Assembly (NCBI RefSeq): GCF_036417845.1
Contig: NC_089980.1
Coordinates: forward strand, 112,493,169 to 112,557,168
Direction of reading: 5' to 3'
Source: Apteryx mantelli
Taxonomy: Eukaryota > Chordata > Aves > Apterygiformes > Apterygidae
DNA: 64,000 bases
Part shown: positions 14,901 through 29,100 of the stretch, piece by piece
Layout of the letters: each line of letters opens with the position of its first letter
Position numbering within the stretch: position 1 is the stretch's first letter
Made by a program: the position numbers and the translations under genes
The notes under the pieces: generated by a model
Told to the model about the DNA's origin: nothing
Database searches by the model: none
The model's input: only the letters and a program-made list of their open reading frames with translations

Positions 14901-17118
14901 GCAAGCTCTCTTAGTTACTTAGGAGGCTGCTAGCAATGTTTATATTTCAGTTTGCATTCTGCTTGGTGACATATTTACATGGAACTGTGTAAATTTTGTT
15001 TGTAAGCTGGCATACACACAGAATACTTTGCAATTGTTCAGCAAAACATTTTATTCTATAAACCAGTATATTTTAAGCTTTAGAGTAAATGTTAGAGTGA
15101 ATTAAAAAAACATGGGTTTATAGCTCTTTCCAGTGCCCTCTAAAATTCTCAGATACACAAAAATTAAAACAAAAATAATCTTGTGTTGGGAGTTAACAGT
15201 GCTCCACTTCTGACAATAAAAGCCGTTGGGTTCCAAACTGTACATTAACATTTTATTAAGTGCACAACCAGCAAAGGAAAAGGGTAAAAAAATGTGTTTT
15301 ACTCACCCAAGGAGTTTGACTGAATGAATTTTCCACTGAGATCCTGCACTGCAAGAGTGTTTATAGATTCCCTCCTTGTAAAGGAAAAAATCTTCATACA
15401 CTTTCATTATAGCTAAACAAATAGGAAAAAATCAGCTCAGTTAGCAAATACTGCTTCTATTCTAGTTTGCTCCTTGCATTTTACCAGTGAGGTTTTTGTT
15501 GTATGCTAGACTGCATAAGAGTACTTTGTAATTATAATGAATTCTCTAATTGCACAGAAGTTCCCTGTTGTGAGTAAACTAAGGGAAATATTCCAACAGA
15601 TTTCTCTCCGAGGTCTCTTGTCAAATTAATTGGGATTCCCTATCATGGAAACTCCCTATCAGGGACTTCTTCCAATACAAGCAAGTCTTCCAAGTAAGAA
15701 GAAATATCGCCTTCTGCAGGCGTACATAACTTTTTTTCAGTCCTAGCAAAGCCTAGTCCAATGAGAGAAATCTCCTCAAAGTTCATTCATAAAATCTTCA
15801 GTTCTGACAAGCATCTGACAAGCATATATTCAGGAATAGTATTTAATAGTCAATGTATATCCATTTATATAATAACCTTTAAAATATGGCACAGTGATAG
15901 ATCTCTGGCGATTTGCATGTCTTTGTCTGAACCTTATATAGACTTCAGTAATTACATTGGAATTTCCTTATGGAAAGCTAGATTTTCCATATATATGTTC
16001 AACCTGACTTTCAGCTGAAAGTATTGTACAGAAGGGGAAAAAATGACGCTTTGTGTCAATATCAATGTAGGGCCAAAAAACTGATGAACTGGAGATCTTG
16101 TGCAAGAAAAGGAAAATTATAATATGCATTTTGGGTATATGCATCACTACATGGGAATAGCAGTACCTTTATTTAATTTTTTTCCCCCCACATTTCTTCT
16201 GTCACCTTAGTACCATTGTTTTGCTATATGGCAGGCCATCAATACCAGAAAAATGAAAAAATTCTCCAGGTCTACATTACCTTTGAATTCTAGTGAATGA
16301 GAAGCATAAATACAAGCTCAACTCCAGCTTACATTTAGCTTTTGATTTAATATTATTAGACATCCACATACCCTGGAACATGAGAATTAATGAAGCTCCA
16401 TTTCCTAGGGGCTTGTGCCTTGTGAGTCTAGTAAAGTACAAGTTTCACTGACAATTTTTTATGGGGTTGAAATGTTTATAACGTATGTGCCTGGTATAGA
16501 CCTGGGATACCCAGTAAGGTGAACTCATATTGCAGTCTTTTCTTTGTCTGGCGCATTTCCAAATTTCTTTCCCCTACTTGAGTATTTTCATAAAGTTGAA
16601 GGGAATTATTCATCTTTACAACCTCTCAGCCTCTATTAAATTTGGTCGAAAACAGAAAATATTCACAAATTTAATGGGGTGGGGGAGGAAAAGAACAGCT
16701 CAAGACATGATCAAATGAGCTCATTTGCCTAGGAAATCTAGCTAAAAATATTCTTTGTTAATGGGGTCACTTCTTACATTCAAAATATATGCAGATAGCA
16801 ATTCATGGGAAATAAACAACTGTGATACTACCTGAGAGATAAGTCTACAGGAGAGCTATATTAGATAAATAAGAAAAAAGTTACGTTTATTTAATGGATA
16901 ATGCTACAGCTTTTGCCAGAGCTATCTGCAAGACCAGAGCTCATAGATATTGAGAGCAATAGACCAAGTGGAAAATACCACAAACTTTATTTTTGCATTC
17001 TATCCACAAGCTCAGGATTCCATTAGAGCTGTCTGGAAATTTTTTTTTTTTTTCTCTTTTTTCCCCCATGCTCAGTAGTGTAAAATCAGCCAGGATTACA
17101 TATTATACCTACATATAT

Positions 17119-17149
<31 letters not shown>

Positions 17150-20100
17150 CTCCTGCATATTAATCAGGAGCTAAATAATGGTACAGTATTGGAAGTTAAG
17201 TGGCCTGAGTACATGAAGTGTAGCGTGCGCAGAGGGATGATGTTTCAAAATTAAGTCCAAGAATTATTGAGATATTTTTATTTATTCAGTGACATTGCCC
17301 TGACATAGACAGGATTGAGACGATCACACTCAACCAGCTGGTGGTACTCCCTCCTAGGTAGAAGAGGCTGTATATTTTCCAAAATTAATGGATTAATTTT
17401 TCATGAATCATAAGATTTTCAAAACAACAATTTTCATAAGATTGACTATAGCTCATGCATGAACTCCCTCTGTCATGCTGAGCTGTCAGATCTACATATA
17501 TAAATGTAGCAGACTATTACATCCATTCTAGTACAGATTTTTCGCATAAAGTTCTTAAATTAAAACCTATGCATCTAAAACATTCTAAGATACAAAAAAT
17601 AAAAAAGCAGACACTACAGAAGGAACAAAAGTATAGCACAATACAATAATGTACCATAGTGCTTTCTCCAGATCCTTTTATTGTGCCAGCAAATGAAATA
17701 CCATTGTTTTCCAAGACCATGATGGCTAAAATTATATGTTTTGTAGGGGCAAAATCTTCATGTTTTGCTAATAATGGATTAGCTATTCTTTTGGTTGAGA
17801 CTGAATAACGTGATAGAGAGGCATATTTTTTTCTGTCAACACTATAGCTATCAGAGTATTTTCTAAAGTTCATTAATAAAAAGTTGAGAAAGGAATATTC
17901 AATTGTCCATTTGAATATTTTCAAGGCACTAATGAAAGTTCACTATGTTTATTTGAAAATGGAACCCTTCCTTAAAAAAATGTAGTGTTTCATCATTTGC
18001 ACCTGAAACTGCTAATTGCTCAGTTCATGTGCCATAAAACACAACAAAGTTTGCCATAGAGAAATTGTCTTTTGATTTTGAAAGATGAATAATAGAAAAT
18101 TTTCAATTAAATTCCTAAATCTACTTTCAGCAAGGTAGGAAAATAAATTATTTTCTTAGCTTTGAATATGCAGAAAAACACAGATATATTCATCATCATA
18201 CAAGATGACTGTCTACATCATGACCCTAAAAGGATTTTAAATGTTTTCCAGCTATTAAAAATTACTTTGTACATTAGATAAGGTTGGCTATAAGCACTTT
18301 GTAAGTTCTTGAGGAATGAAAAATGGAGTAATCCTGGAAAATCTTTTCAGTAGCTGAAGATCACTTACAGGATGTTTTGGAAAAAAAAAAATAAGGTTTT
18401 AAAGTTAGAATTGTGCCCTGATTGTGTTTGTAGTACAGACAGATAGAATAGGGAACCAGTGACAAATTATCGTGTCATAACTGTGACATAGTTAAAAATC
18501 TCATTATAGCAAGAAGAAAAAATGGAAAGGGATTTCACTCAGTGAAATACTCTCTGTTGCATACCTACACTCTCTGTTATATACTTAGCTTCAGATTTTG
18601 ATTTTCCACAAACAACATTACCTTAACCTGATACAGACACTTTCTCTGAAAACCTGTTGACTTTTCAGGAAATTATAGAAAGTATTGAATGGCTAAAACT
18701 TAACAAATAGCTGAATATAGATTGTTTTATGGGGAGATTTAGTATTGATAGATTAATCGAGTAAACTGTGTGTACATATCTTAGGAATGCAATATTAGAA
18801 AATGGTCTAAGATTGTATTTTCAGTATCCTAATTCTCTCATTTTCTTAAAACCAATGGAACTTACTGTGTTCACTCCTAGATCAAATGAAACATAGGGAA
18901 GAATATTTTCCTTGACCAAACAAACTTGAGTAGATCACAAAAGACTGCTAGTATTAATCTTGTTAAAGCTGAGTTTAAAATTAATTGCAACTGCCCACAT
19001 AATGTGTTTAAAAAAAAAAGTCAACACCAAGATGTATTGAAATGAATTCAATTTAATAATCTGGACCATTTCAACAACAAGTTGGAAGCAAGGATAATTC
19101 ATTGTAAAGTTGAAGGCAGTAGAAATGCAGACTTGAGGAATAATATATAAAAGAGCATTTCCTTAAAAATCCCCTAAAAGCAAATGCTTAGTTTTTCTAT
19201 AGGTCTTCCTTTATTTCCATCTATGAAAGATGGACCTCCCACTGAATGCACTTTCCCTGTCACCGAAGACTCAATCCCCAAACTCTGACATCTCGGGAGA
19301 ACCGGAGGGTGAGAAGCTGCAGGCACAGGCACCATCAGCACCATCTGCGGTTGCAACCGGATATGGCTGGGCAAAGCATCTCTTCTCCCCTCACTTCCTA
19401 CCAAAGTCTCTTTATTTCCCTAAGAGAGCTGGATTCTTCATTGCAGGTCTCAGACGAAAAGCCCGAATCTTGTGAGCCTTTTGTGGCAAACGAAAGTGTA
19501 CAGGCTACAAAAGGGGAAATTCTGGGGCCATTTCAGCACTAAATGACTCTCTAGAGGGTGCAAATGCTTCAGTGATGCTTTTGGGGGACAGCAAACATGA
19601 AGGGCCCTGGCTAGCAGCGGGATCAGCCCCAGCCCCAGGCGGCAGAGCTCTGCTAATGTTAAACTTTGCCTGCACAGCCCCAAATTGCTATTTCATCAGT
19701 GAATGAAAAGCTGTCATGGGAAAAAGTTACATTTCCAGCACATAGATTTTTCACAAGTTTGCAACAAATCCAGCTCAAAGTCTTTTTGCTCATTATGGAC
19801 CTTGATCCAGTACAGCTGTCTCTAGGATGACTACTTGCACACCAAAAGTTGCATAAATGCTGGAGTCCCTTGATGAACTACAGCCCATATGTCTGTTTTA
19901 TTCACTGTGGAATGCAACCTATGATTTCTAATATTTTGATACAAGGTCACTGCACACTTTAATTATTTCAGTAATGATATTATCATCTTTCAAACTTACC
20001 ATACCTTGCACTGGTCCTTTGTCCATGATTTCTTTCATTATGTCAGTTTCCTGAGGGGAGGGAACAGCAGGAGTGGAGAGGTCATGTAAATAAAATAAAT

Positions 20101-23100
20101 TCTATTAAATAAAATATGCTATACATATATTATACATATACATATACATATACTTATAATAATTTACCATTGTGTATATACACATGTGGTATGAACATAC
20201 CATTATACTTGTATTTCTGCTACAGAATGTTAGGGTTACCAAATGCACAAAACTTTCAGAAACATATTTAAGAAGCAGTTATGCATAGTTATGATGGCAT
20301 AATTTCTTTTCTATGTCTAATTTCTGTAGGACCACAAAGCAGCATCTTTAAGAGAATAATGTATGACTGAGAAACAATATAGAATTTAAAACATTCTGAA
20401 AATAATAGGGCAATAGACTTTATAACAGCACTAGTTCTCAAGTAAAGTGAACACATTTCCATATGCCAGAAAGCTTTCAAGCCCCAAAGGACAAAAAACA
20501 AATGCAAGAGGGGATGAATACGCAGCATGAACTTACTTGTGAGGATACCCTGTAGTGGGAGGCGCACCGATATAACCGATTGTATTGCTCTAAAGCATTG
20601 GGACACGGCCCTGTTGTATAGTTTTTCCCAAGTTCACTTGACACATAACAGTGATTTTCACCTGGTGGCTGCAGGTGCTGATTCCAAAATAATGGATAAC
20701 AAGAATAAGACACAATCCTGTTCAGATAAAAAAATAAATTGATAAGAAGTTTGTTTAAACATTTTTGCAGTTTTATTTCAAACTTTTAATTATTTAGTCA
20801 CTGCCCACATATCAAGTAAGTAAGAATAAGATAAATAAATTGCCAGTGTTTTCAACAGGATCCATTTAGCAAAAACTGCTTGTGAAATGTAGATATTTGC
20901 AGCAGAAAATTTTTAAGGGAAATTAGCCATTTTCTGTTTTCTCTACATTTTCTACAGGACTGCTGATGAAAAGCAGCAGGTTTTTTTATTTCTTTTAGCT
21001 GAAAAGTCTCTGACCTTCCATTTGTCATAATAAATATGGGGAACATTTGTTCTCCCTCTTTAAGAATATTTGTTGAGATAAAAATTCTATATGCATTTTT
21101 TAAAGGTTTGGGTGAAAATATTTGCTGTCCTGTTGGCATGTGAGTAAATTTGGTGGTTCTTCCTAAGAAAGGTACACCCCTAAGTGGTTAATACCAGCAA
21201 CATTTGTTTCTGAGTGGAGTGCACCCCTTAAAAGAGAACTGAAATACATTGGAGATAAGTAGAAGTGAGAACGTGCCTTGGAAGATGTTATTGCACTGAG
21301 TTTTTGGTAAGTTAACAAACAATCTGACTGTAGAGAGGTACTACGGAAAGCTTTCACACAGGGGTTGGTCACTGGGTTTCTCCATCTTGATCCACTGGAG
21401 AAAAAGAAAAGGCCAGGGGAGAGGACCAGTCACAGGGTTCCCTCTGCCAGTTCCTAGTTATTGACAGTAATGAGTCTCTCAAGGAGACTAAACTGACAGC
21501 TTGGGCCATGATAGCCCAGGAATATGCTTCCAGTCTCTACAACTACTGAAATCATCCTGGTTATTTCTTAAAAAAGTGTCTGCCTCTAAACATTTTCCAA
21601 ATGCTGAGAGATGGTTTGCTCACACATACAACAATTGCATTTTTCCTACTATTCACTATAAAGCTCTATTAATGGTTCAGATTCAAGTTTTTTAGAGTTT
21701 ATTTCTAGGAAATATGACTCACTGCTAGCACTGCTTAATGAAATTAAATGATATGTTTAAAATATTGAGTCCAGTAATCACTGGACAGTTGTTATTCTAA
21801 TAAAGATTTCAAAACCACAAAAATCTACTTATGACAAGAATCTTGGGGGAAATGTACCATTGGAAACGTGAATTAAATTTATTGTTTTAAAAGAGCTCTG
21901 CCTACAAAGACAAAGCTTTGAATAACAAAGCTTCATCTGGTAAACACTTCTATAGTGGCAGGCTGCAAAGACTTGACAGCATTTGACACTGATCTTGTCT
22001 GAGGAGTGATGGTGGAACAGCTGTAATTACTCCCCTGAGACTTGAACCCCTGTAAGCTTTGGATTTGAAAACATCCAATGTGCTGAATCAAAGGATCTTG
22101 AAGCCCATGTTAAGAGACCGTAATGCATGTAAGGGGCAATGAAAATAAGAGGTGTTTCAAGGAAAAGTAAAGAGGGGTTTTAATTCTTTACCTTGTCAAT
22201 ACATCAAAAACTTATTATAATCAACTGCCTCTTCACACAATAAGTTTGTTTCTTTCAAGTAGCTTATCTTGAATAGTTCAGCCATTCTGACTTTGATTAC
22301 ATGAACATCCTTTTTAGTTCAATAAAGTGAATCAAATAAAGCATATATTTAAAATGCACTTACTGACAATCTGAAATATATATATAAAGGCATCCTGAGT
22401 CTTCCAGTTATTATGTTAACCTAGTTATTAGATATTAGGACCTCCTAGCTTTTTACATTATAGTACTAGATGTTTCCAAAACAATTTTATAAATTTCTGT
22501 TTTGATGTCATGGAGGCATATCAGAAGGGTTCTTTTAAAAATAGAACTAAATAGTTCAATATAGTTCTTTGAAGAAGAATATTTTAAAATAGATATTCCT
22601 ATAAAAAGGAACATCTATTTTAGTAGATCAGCAATTATACTGAATTTTATGAATCTGAAGAACTATAAACTGTATTTCCATGCAATTTGGGGAATAATTA
22701 TGTTTGCCTGTGTTTCCTTAGTTGCCAGAACTTTTACAAGATGAACACATATATGTTTCAATTACTCTAGATAAAACATGGCTTTTTCCTATCAAGTATT
22801 CAGTAGTAGAGCAATTGACCTTGAGGAGAATGTTTCAAAGTCTTTTTCTTCTTAGCAAATTGTTTCTGGACAAGCTAGACCAAAACAACCAGGAGCTGGA
22901 AAAAAACCATAATTCTGCCTAGACAAAAAGGGACTCTCTGTCTCAGGGTTGTTAGCTGTTATTGCTTAGGTTTTCAATCTATTGACTGTCAACCCCTTTA
23001 AATCCCTTCCAAATGTCTGAAGATGTTCTGTATTCCCAGATTTCCACTGGGGAACGGTAATTAATTAGGTCAAATACACATAGATTGCTATTCCTTTTTA

Positions 23101-26100
23101 AAAAATTTATTGTGCTTTGTTTCTACTGCTGGGTTGAAATAAAACTTTTTTATGGTTTATATGTGTGTATATGTATGTATGTATATATAAAGTATATAGA
23201 ATGCTTCTATTCATATATAATTTCTCTAGTCACCCCGGGTCACAAATTTCCTAAAGAAATAAAGCACTGCTGGTAGGTGCAATCAGGCCTGCAAGGTAGG
23301 TAAGGTGCATAAATAGAACTCTTACAGCATAATCTAGTATAAGAGAGGCAGAAGCATGTGATTGATTGTATTCCAGCACAAGGAACAGGATGACATCTGA
23401 CATCTATTCCTCAGGTGTACTTAGAAGTGTTCCAGAGGGAAAAAACAGAGGAGCAATTCCTTCCTGGTACAGGGATTTTTTTTTTCCCTTCTATCAGCTA
23501 GATTGTCCTTCTGGAGTTGTCACAAGTTCTGCCTGTGTCTTCTATGGCAAAAGAAGCGAAGCACTAAGGGATGAGCTGGTGAACTGGAGGTACGTAGTAA
23601 TTTGGACAAGATAATTCTGAAATTGCAGTTACTTTTAAATTCTTTCATTAAACACAGTTTTCACAGTTATGATTAGCATAATTTAACATAAATATAGGTA
23701 TCAGCTCTTTGAATTAGTTTGCACATTCTGAAGAATATTTCACATTTCAGGGATAGCAACAGAGAAGACCCTGCCAGAAGAGTCATAGAAGAATAACTGA
23801 AACAAATATGAATATATTTGTGTGTACATGTACATATGCACATGCACATATAATAGCACTAGGAGCAAGCAATACCCAGTGAGAAACATCAAAAGTCTGT
23901 GTTGCATTCATAAAACCTTGGTAGAATTCATATGAAGTCATTTATGGTTTTGTGTGTTCAATCCTGTGACAATCTTTCATTTCTATTGCATTTATGTGTC
24001 TTAATTGAGAGATAAGGACATAATTTAAAATATTAGCTTATATTATTAGCAAGTTGGCCAAAATTAATAACAATAATATCCTTATCATACTCTGCAACCA
24101 CTGAGAGGCCAAACTATGAAACAGATCAGGCCCTGATTAGAAGCAGTATTTCCATTCAAGTGTGTTAACCTTTTACTGCCTGGAACTGAAATGTTTTTTT
24201 TTCCATTTTCAGACTGTAAGCTTTTAATTTCCATTACCAGATAAAATAGATGCTTTCAATCCCTCCCAATTTAACTAAAAGAGGCCTAAAATTAATAATA
24301 ATCAGCTGGATTTATTCTTTAATTAATGGAGAAAGAGAGAGAGAGGGAAAGTGAGTGTCAGGCAGTGATTCAGTTCCACTTATAACAGATTTCTCTGTTA
24401 ACTGGGCACTCAGCATTTCTGAAAGGTCAGGTCTCAGCACTGGCCTAACTCTCCTCACTCAGCTCTATGGAAGTCTTCTATTGGCTTCATCAAGGACAGT
24501 TTAGGCCAGCACCTGATTTTCCTGAAAATCTATCAAAAATTTGAGATAAGCACACTTCAGAAAGCAGAAAGCCAGAAGCTTTAAAACAACATTGAAAACC
24601 TGCTGTGAAAATTTACAAGCCCACAGAAAATCATTGTGCCTTCATCTTATTGCTGGCTATGAAGATAATGAAAAAAATGATTGCAATATACTGTCTCATA
24701 AAATAAAAATTACCTGAAAGTGTGAGGAAGCAAGCAATATTCAACAAGACTCATTCAAGAGACATTTCAGACATTTATCCCATAAATTTCTATTGTTCCG
24801 TATTCAAAAATAAAGGATTATGGATTACAGTTTCAGTAACTAAAATGATTCAATTATCAGCGCCAGTGAATCCCAAAAGTTAATTTCTTTTAGGTAAGCA
24901 TGATACCATTTGCTCTTGGCCTCTGTCAGAGACAAAAGATTGGGCTAGACGGACCTTTGCTCTGGCCATTCTTATGCTCTTATGCTCTCTCCCTTTGGAT
25001 CTTCTTCTTAAGGTGTTTATCTGTGGTTAGGATTGCTGGAGGATAATTTGAAATACCATTTAGATTTGGGAAAGAAAATGAGTATTTTGAAGTCTTGTTT
25101 ATTAAGCAGGGTAAGTAGAGATATTTTCAGGCGTGATAGTTCAATGGTGAATCAATAATCAGGGATAGGCAAAGGTCTGTAAGAGTGCAGTGACATTGTA
25201 CATGTTGGAACTGGCTCTGTGGCAACAATAAAACTGGATGATTGGCCAAGAAGGTCTTATGTTACAGAGATCTCATGGAGAGTCTTCAAAAATTCATGCT
25301 AGTTCTTATAACTGCCTTGCAGATTCTTTATTCAGACAGTCTGCTGCAAGAGTCTGGTGAATACCGTAAGGTGTCTTAGATGACTGAGCAATAATACATG
25401 TACTTGGGAATTCAGAGGCCCAAAGGTCTAATTCCAAGGGTTCTGGGGACCTGAGGTGCCCTACCTCAGTGTTTTCAAACTTATGTCAGTCGTAAGGCCT
25501 GCTCTGCACACAGTTTCATGCTAGTACAATATGGTCAGTCATTAAGTATTCTTCTCACTGCAGTCTTTATATTAGCACAAACTCCAGTGTGGATACAACT
25601 AAGTAGATAAAGAATTCTCTCATACAGCTTCAGCCCACTTTGCTTTCCTTATGGAAATGAACTAATCTCTGCATAATTATACTGCTTCTGCAGAAAGGGT
25701 TGCACCACACTAACCACATTGCTTCAAGTTAAAAAAATATGACTTTCTGGTATAGAAAGAGTCTTATTATTAGGCATTATGGTAGTTATGCCTGTACAGA
25801 GATAACAGGGAGAACAGAAATCTAGGAGATTGTGCTATATCTGCATTCTTTAGCTTTTTTTTCCTCTAAGAAAGGAACTTTAACCTTTGTAGAGAGAATA
25901 TCCATTCAAATGGATCTTTTATCTGATCTACTCTGCCAATTCTTGTGCTGCTATCCCTAATATGGTAAGCAAGTGAACAATCAGAAGTAAAAAAAAAAAG
26001 AGCTTTATTTACTTTCTTAAGAGCTTGAGCTGTTGGTTAAAAGAAGCCTGCTCTTCAAGTTACAGAAAAGCATTGCTTAAAATACTAAAGTATAACTTTC

Positions 26101-29100
26101 ACTGCATCATGAAGGCCTTTGGCTTTACATGAACAAGATGCTAAGAGGCCTTTTCTAGGGTGAAATTCATTACTATCCCAATGTGATTACATATATAAAG
26201 GGTCTACCACTCAAAACCTAGAACATAATTAGTGTCCTTCTAATATTTAAACCCTGAGACAGGAAAATAGAGAAACACTTGTTGTAAAATCTCCTCATTA
26301 CAATACAAAATCCTTGCCAGAGCAGAAATACACTCGATACACTTGAAGATAACCAGCATGATTGCTCTGTGTACTTAGCGTCCATGTGAATGACAGCACT
26401 TTGGTCTTAACCTGGATCCCCAGGCTGCCATGATAACTACAATATCTGATGAGTCATGTCTGACATTCTCTTGATCTGTTCATGGTTTGTTTGGTTTTTT
26501 AACTAACATCAAAAGTTGCCAGACAGCAGACCTGAGATCTCTCATCCTGCAAGCATCAGGTATATCAGAGTAAGGGATGTGTGACTGTAAAAGTGAGAGA
26601 GCAGGTAGATTTGGGTGTGGAACAGGAAGTACAAGTTAATTCTCATAACATGAGAAACAGTTGAATTTGATTATGGAATATATAAAATGTCATTATTTCA
26701 AATTCTCCTGGAAGGCATTTCCAGGCACATGAAGGTCAAGAAGTAGACTGGGAACAGAAAGCACAGGTTTACCAGGGAAGGGGGTGCCTAACCAACCTGA
26801 TTCCTCTCTATAAATCGATGACTGGCTCCATGGACCAAAGAAGAACAGTGGATATCATTTACCTTGACTTTAGCAACATTTTCAGCACAATCTCCTATAG
26901 TATTCTTCCAGACAAACTGGAAAGATATAGACTGGATGGGTAGATTACAAGATCAGCAGAAACTGAACTGGACTGCCATGCTCAGAGGTCAACAGTTCAA
27001 AGTGACCGTTCAGTAGTGACATTCCTCAGGGGTTAACAATGAAGCAGTACTGCTTAGCATCTATATTAACAACCTGGACAGTGGGACATAAGGAACCCTC
27101 AGCTAATTTGTGGAGGACCCCAAACTGGTGGAAAGTGATCAGTATGCTGGAGGGAAGGGCTGCCATTCAGAGGCATGCTGACAGGCTGGGGAAATGAGCT
27201 GAGAGAAACTTCAATTGTAATACCATTGAACCCCAAGTTCAGTGATATTACAGCTACTGACAACATCTAGTTATAATGAGGTGTAAATGGGAGATAGCTG
27301 TTTACAGAGTGTCCTCAGCAAGAGTTCTCATTTCATCCAAAATAGTCTTCACCTATTTTTTTGGGAATGTTTCACAGTTCCTGGGCTTCAAAGAAAATGT
27401 AAATGAGAGATGGTGATAATCCTGACAAGGTAATACAGTTAATCTGACCTAAGACAGAGCTAAATGTTTCCATTTTGAAAGGTCAGAAAAAATCATTGTA
27501 ACACATGTACCTTAATCAGATGGTTCAAGTTAAAATATTCTAAACAGATAGTTAAATATTTACCCATGTGTTTTCAGATATCTCCAAGCACCATCAATAC
27601 TTCCACCATTACATCCATTTTGATTCCTGGTATCACAAGAGATCAAATTCTGAATGGAAAGGTTGTCTGTGATCAGACCTTCAGAATGAATTGCTATTCT
27701 ATCTGCTGCAACACCTATTTTGAAAGAAATTTTCTGTTATTAAAAAGTGAATAATTAGTCATGAAAGCTCTCTGGTCATTGTGAAAGGTGGCCTGAAACA
27801 CAACATCAATATTTTTGAACTGTGTGGATACCTTTACATAACAATTGGTGTATAATCTGTACAGAATTTTGAGGGAGATAATTGTGAAACTGCAAAGATA
27901 AATGAGCAGATTTGCTGAAATATTGTAAATCCATAGATTTACTGGTTATCATAACATTCCATATATCCAAAGGTCAGATGAGGTATTTAGATAATCTAGT
28001 CTGATAGCGTCTATCGTGTTTGTTAATGTACATCCATCTCTAGCTGACTCCAGCAGAAGATGCAAATACTCCCCACTTCTCCGCAGATGACTCCCCAAAT
28101 TCCTATTATTCAAGAGTCCCTTTTCTTTCCTTTCTAGATATCCTTCCTTTACTTGGGGGAAAAAAAAAAAAAAGAACAGTCCTGTCAAGAATAAAATTCA
28201 AGACTGAAAGTATGTAGTAGCTTTACTGGATAGAATATTTTGGAATTGCTCATATTATTGTATAAGTGTGGGATTCATTGGATCATCTTCCCTTATCACA
28301 GAAAATTCTGCTTCTGAGATGGTCTTCTTAAATGTCTACACTAGATCAGCAAGTCATGGTTCTAAATACTAATATATTTATGCACTGATTTAAAGGCAGA
28401 CTAGGTTAACTAAATTGTAAGTGAAATTAAGACTCTTATGTTTCATTCTTTAATGGGCAACAGTGAAACAATTATTAAACCCCAATCCCAATCATTACCT
28501 GTACTTAAATTATATCTTCTTTTACCATTAGCACTTCATTTTTGAGCCTGAAAATAAAAATCTCCATTGAAATCTAAAGCCCAATCAAAATCAACACTGA
28601 CTTCAGTGAACTTTAGACCAGACTTCAAAAGAATGAGGAAGGTCAAATGGAGTCAGCCGACAGCAACAGTGACTCTGTTTTACACTGTCATAAGATGTCA
28701 CATGATAATGAAACTATTTTCATGGGTGTAAAAGCTTTTTTTTTTTTTTTAAGAGTGTTTTAGAATTACCTAAACACCATGGGAAGGGAGCTGATAATAT
28801 TTAGCATTGAAAACTGATGTGAATTAAAATCAGAGGATTCATTTATTAAAGGGAAAATTAAGGCTGAGTATCTGGAAAGTTTTGCTCAGTGAGCTCTATT
28901 CATCTCTGCAGTAATCTGTCAGGAGAACTGTTAGAAGCTCTCTTGATTTTCTCATTTAAAACTGCAATGGACATGGTACTTTGGTAATAGAGTGTTTTCA
29001 GTCTGGCTTTGGCAGAAAGTTGGGATTAACTAACCTAAATGTTCCTTTCCTTCTCTGATTTAAAGCAGCAGTTTCAGAAACCTGCACCTATGAGGATCCA

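Larger units (their letters stand above)
1753..15306 (-). other. TINAG intron 9 (13.6 kb)
   Basis: The largest TINAG intron. It holds a CR1 fragment (4258-4862), a (GGTTT)n tract, a (TG)n microsatellite, a 20-bp tandem duplication (9217-9256) and a pyrimidine-rich stretch at 13.58-14.58 kb with a long antisense reading frame that does not look like a known protein. The rest is unremarkable AT-rich DNA. Confidence 0.85.
20718..27563 (-). other. TINAG intron 6 (6.8 kb)
   Basis: Contains an ancient CR1 3' end (24900-24995) and a degenerate CR1 reverse-transcriptase fragment (26698-27230), both on the plus strand and so antisense to TINAG. TG/TA-rich tracts occur near 23160-23192 and 23818-23852. 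No further gene is recognised. Confidence 0.85.

Noticed and set aside
19999-20000. Alternative TINAG exon 8 donor (ATG|GTAAGT) 5 nt downstream
   Set aside because: It is closer to consensus, but using it breaks the frame into exon 9, whose first codon needs the G supplied by the AAG|GTATGG donor.
27949-28188. 79-codon minus-strand frame as a gene or exon
   Set aside because: Starts in a poly-A/T run and overlaps a probable old CR1 fragment; no protein similarity recognised.
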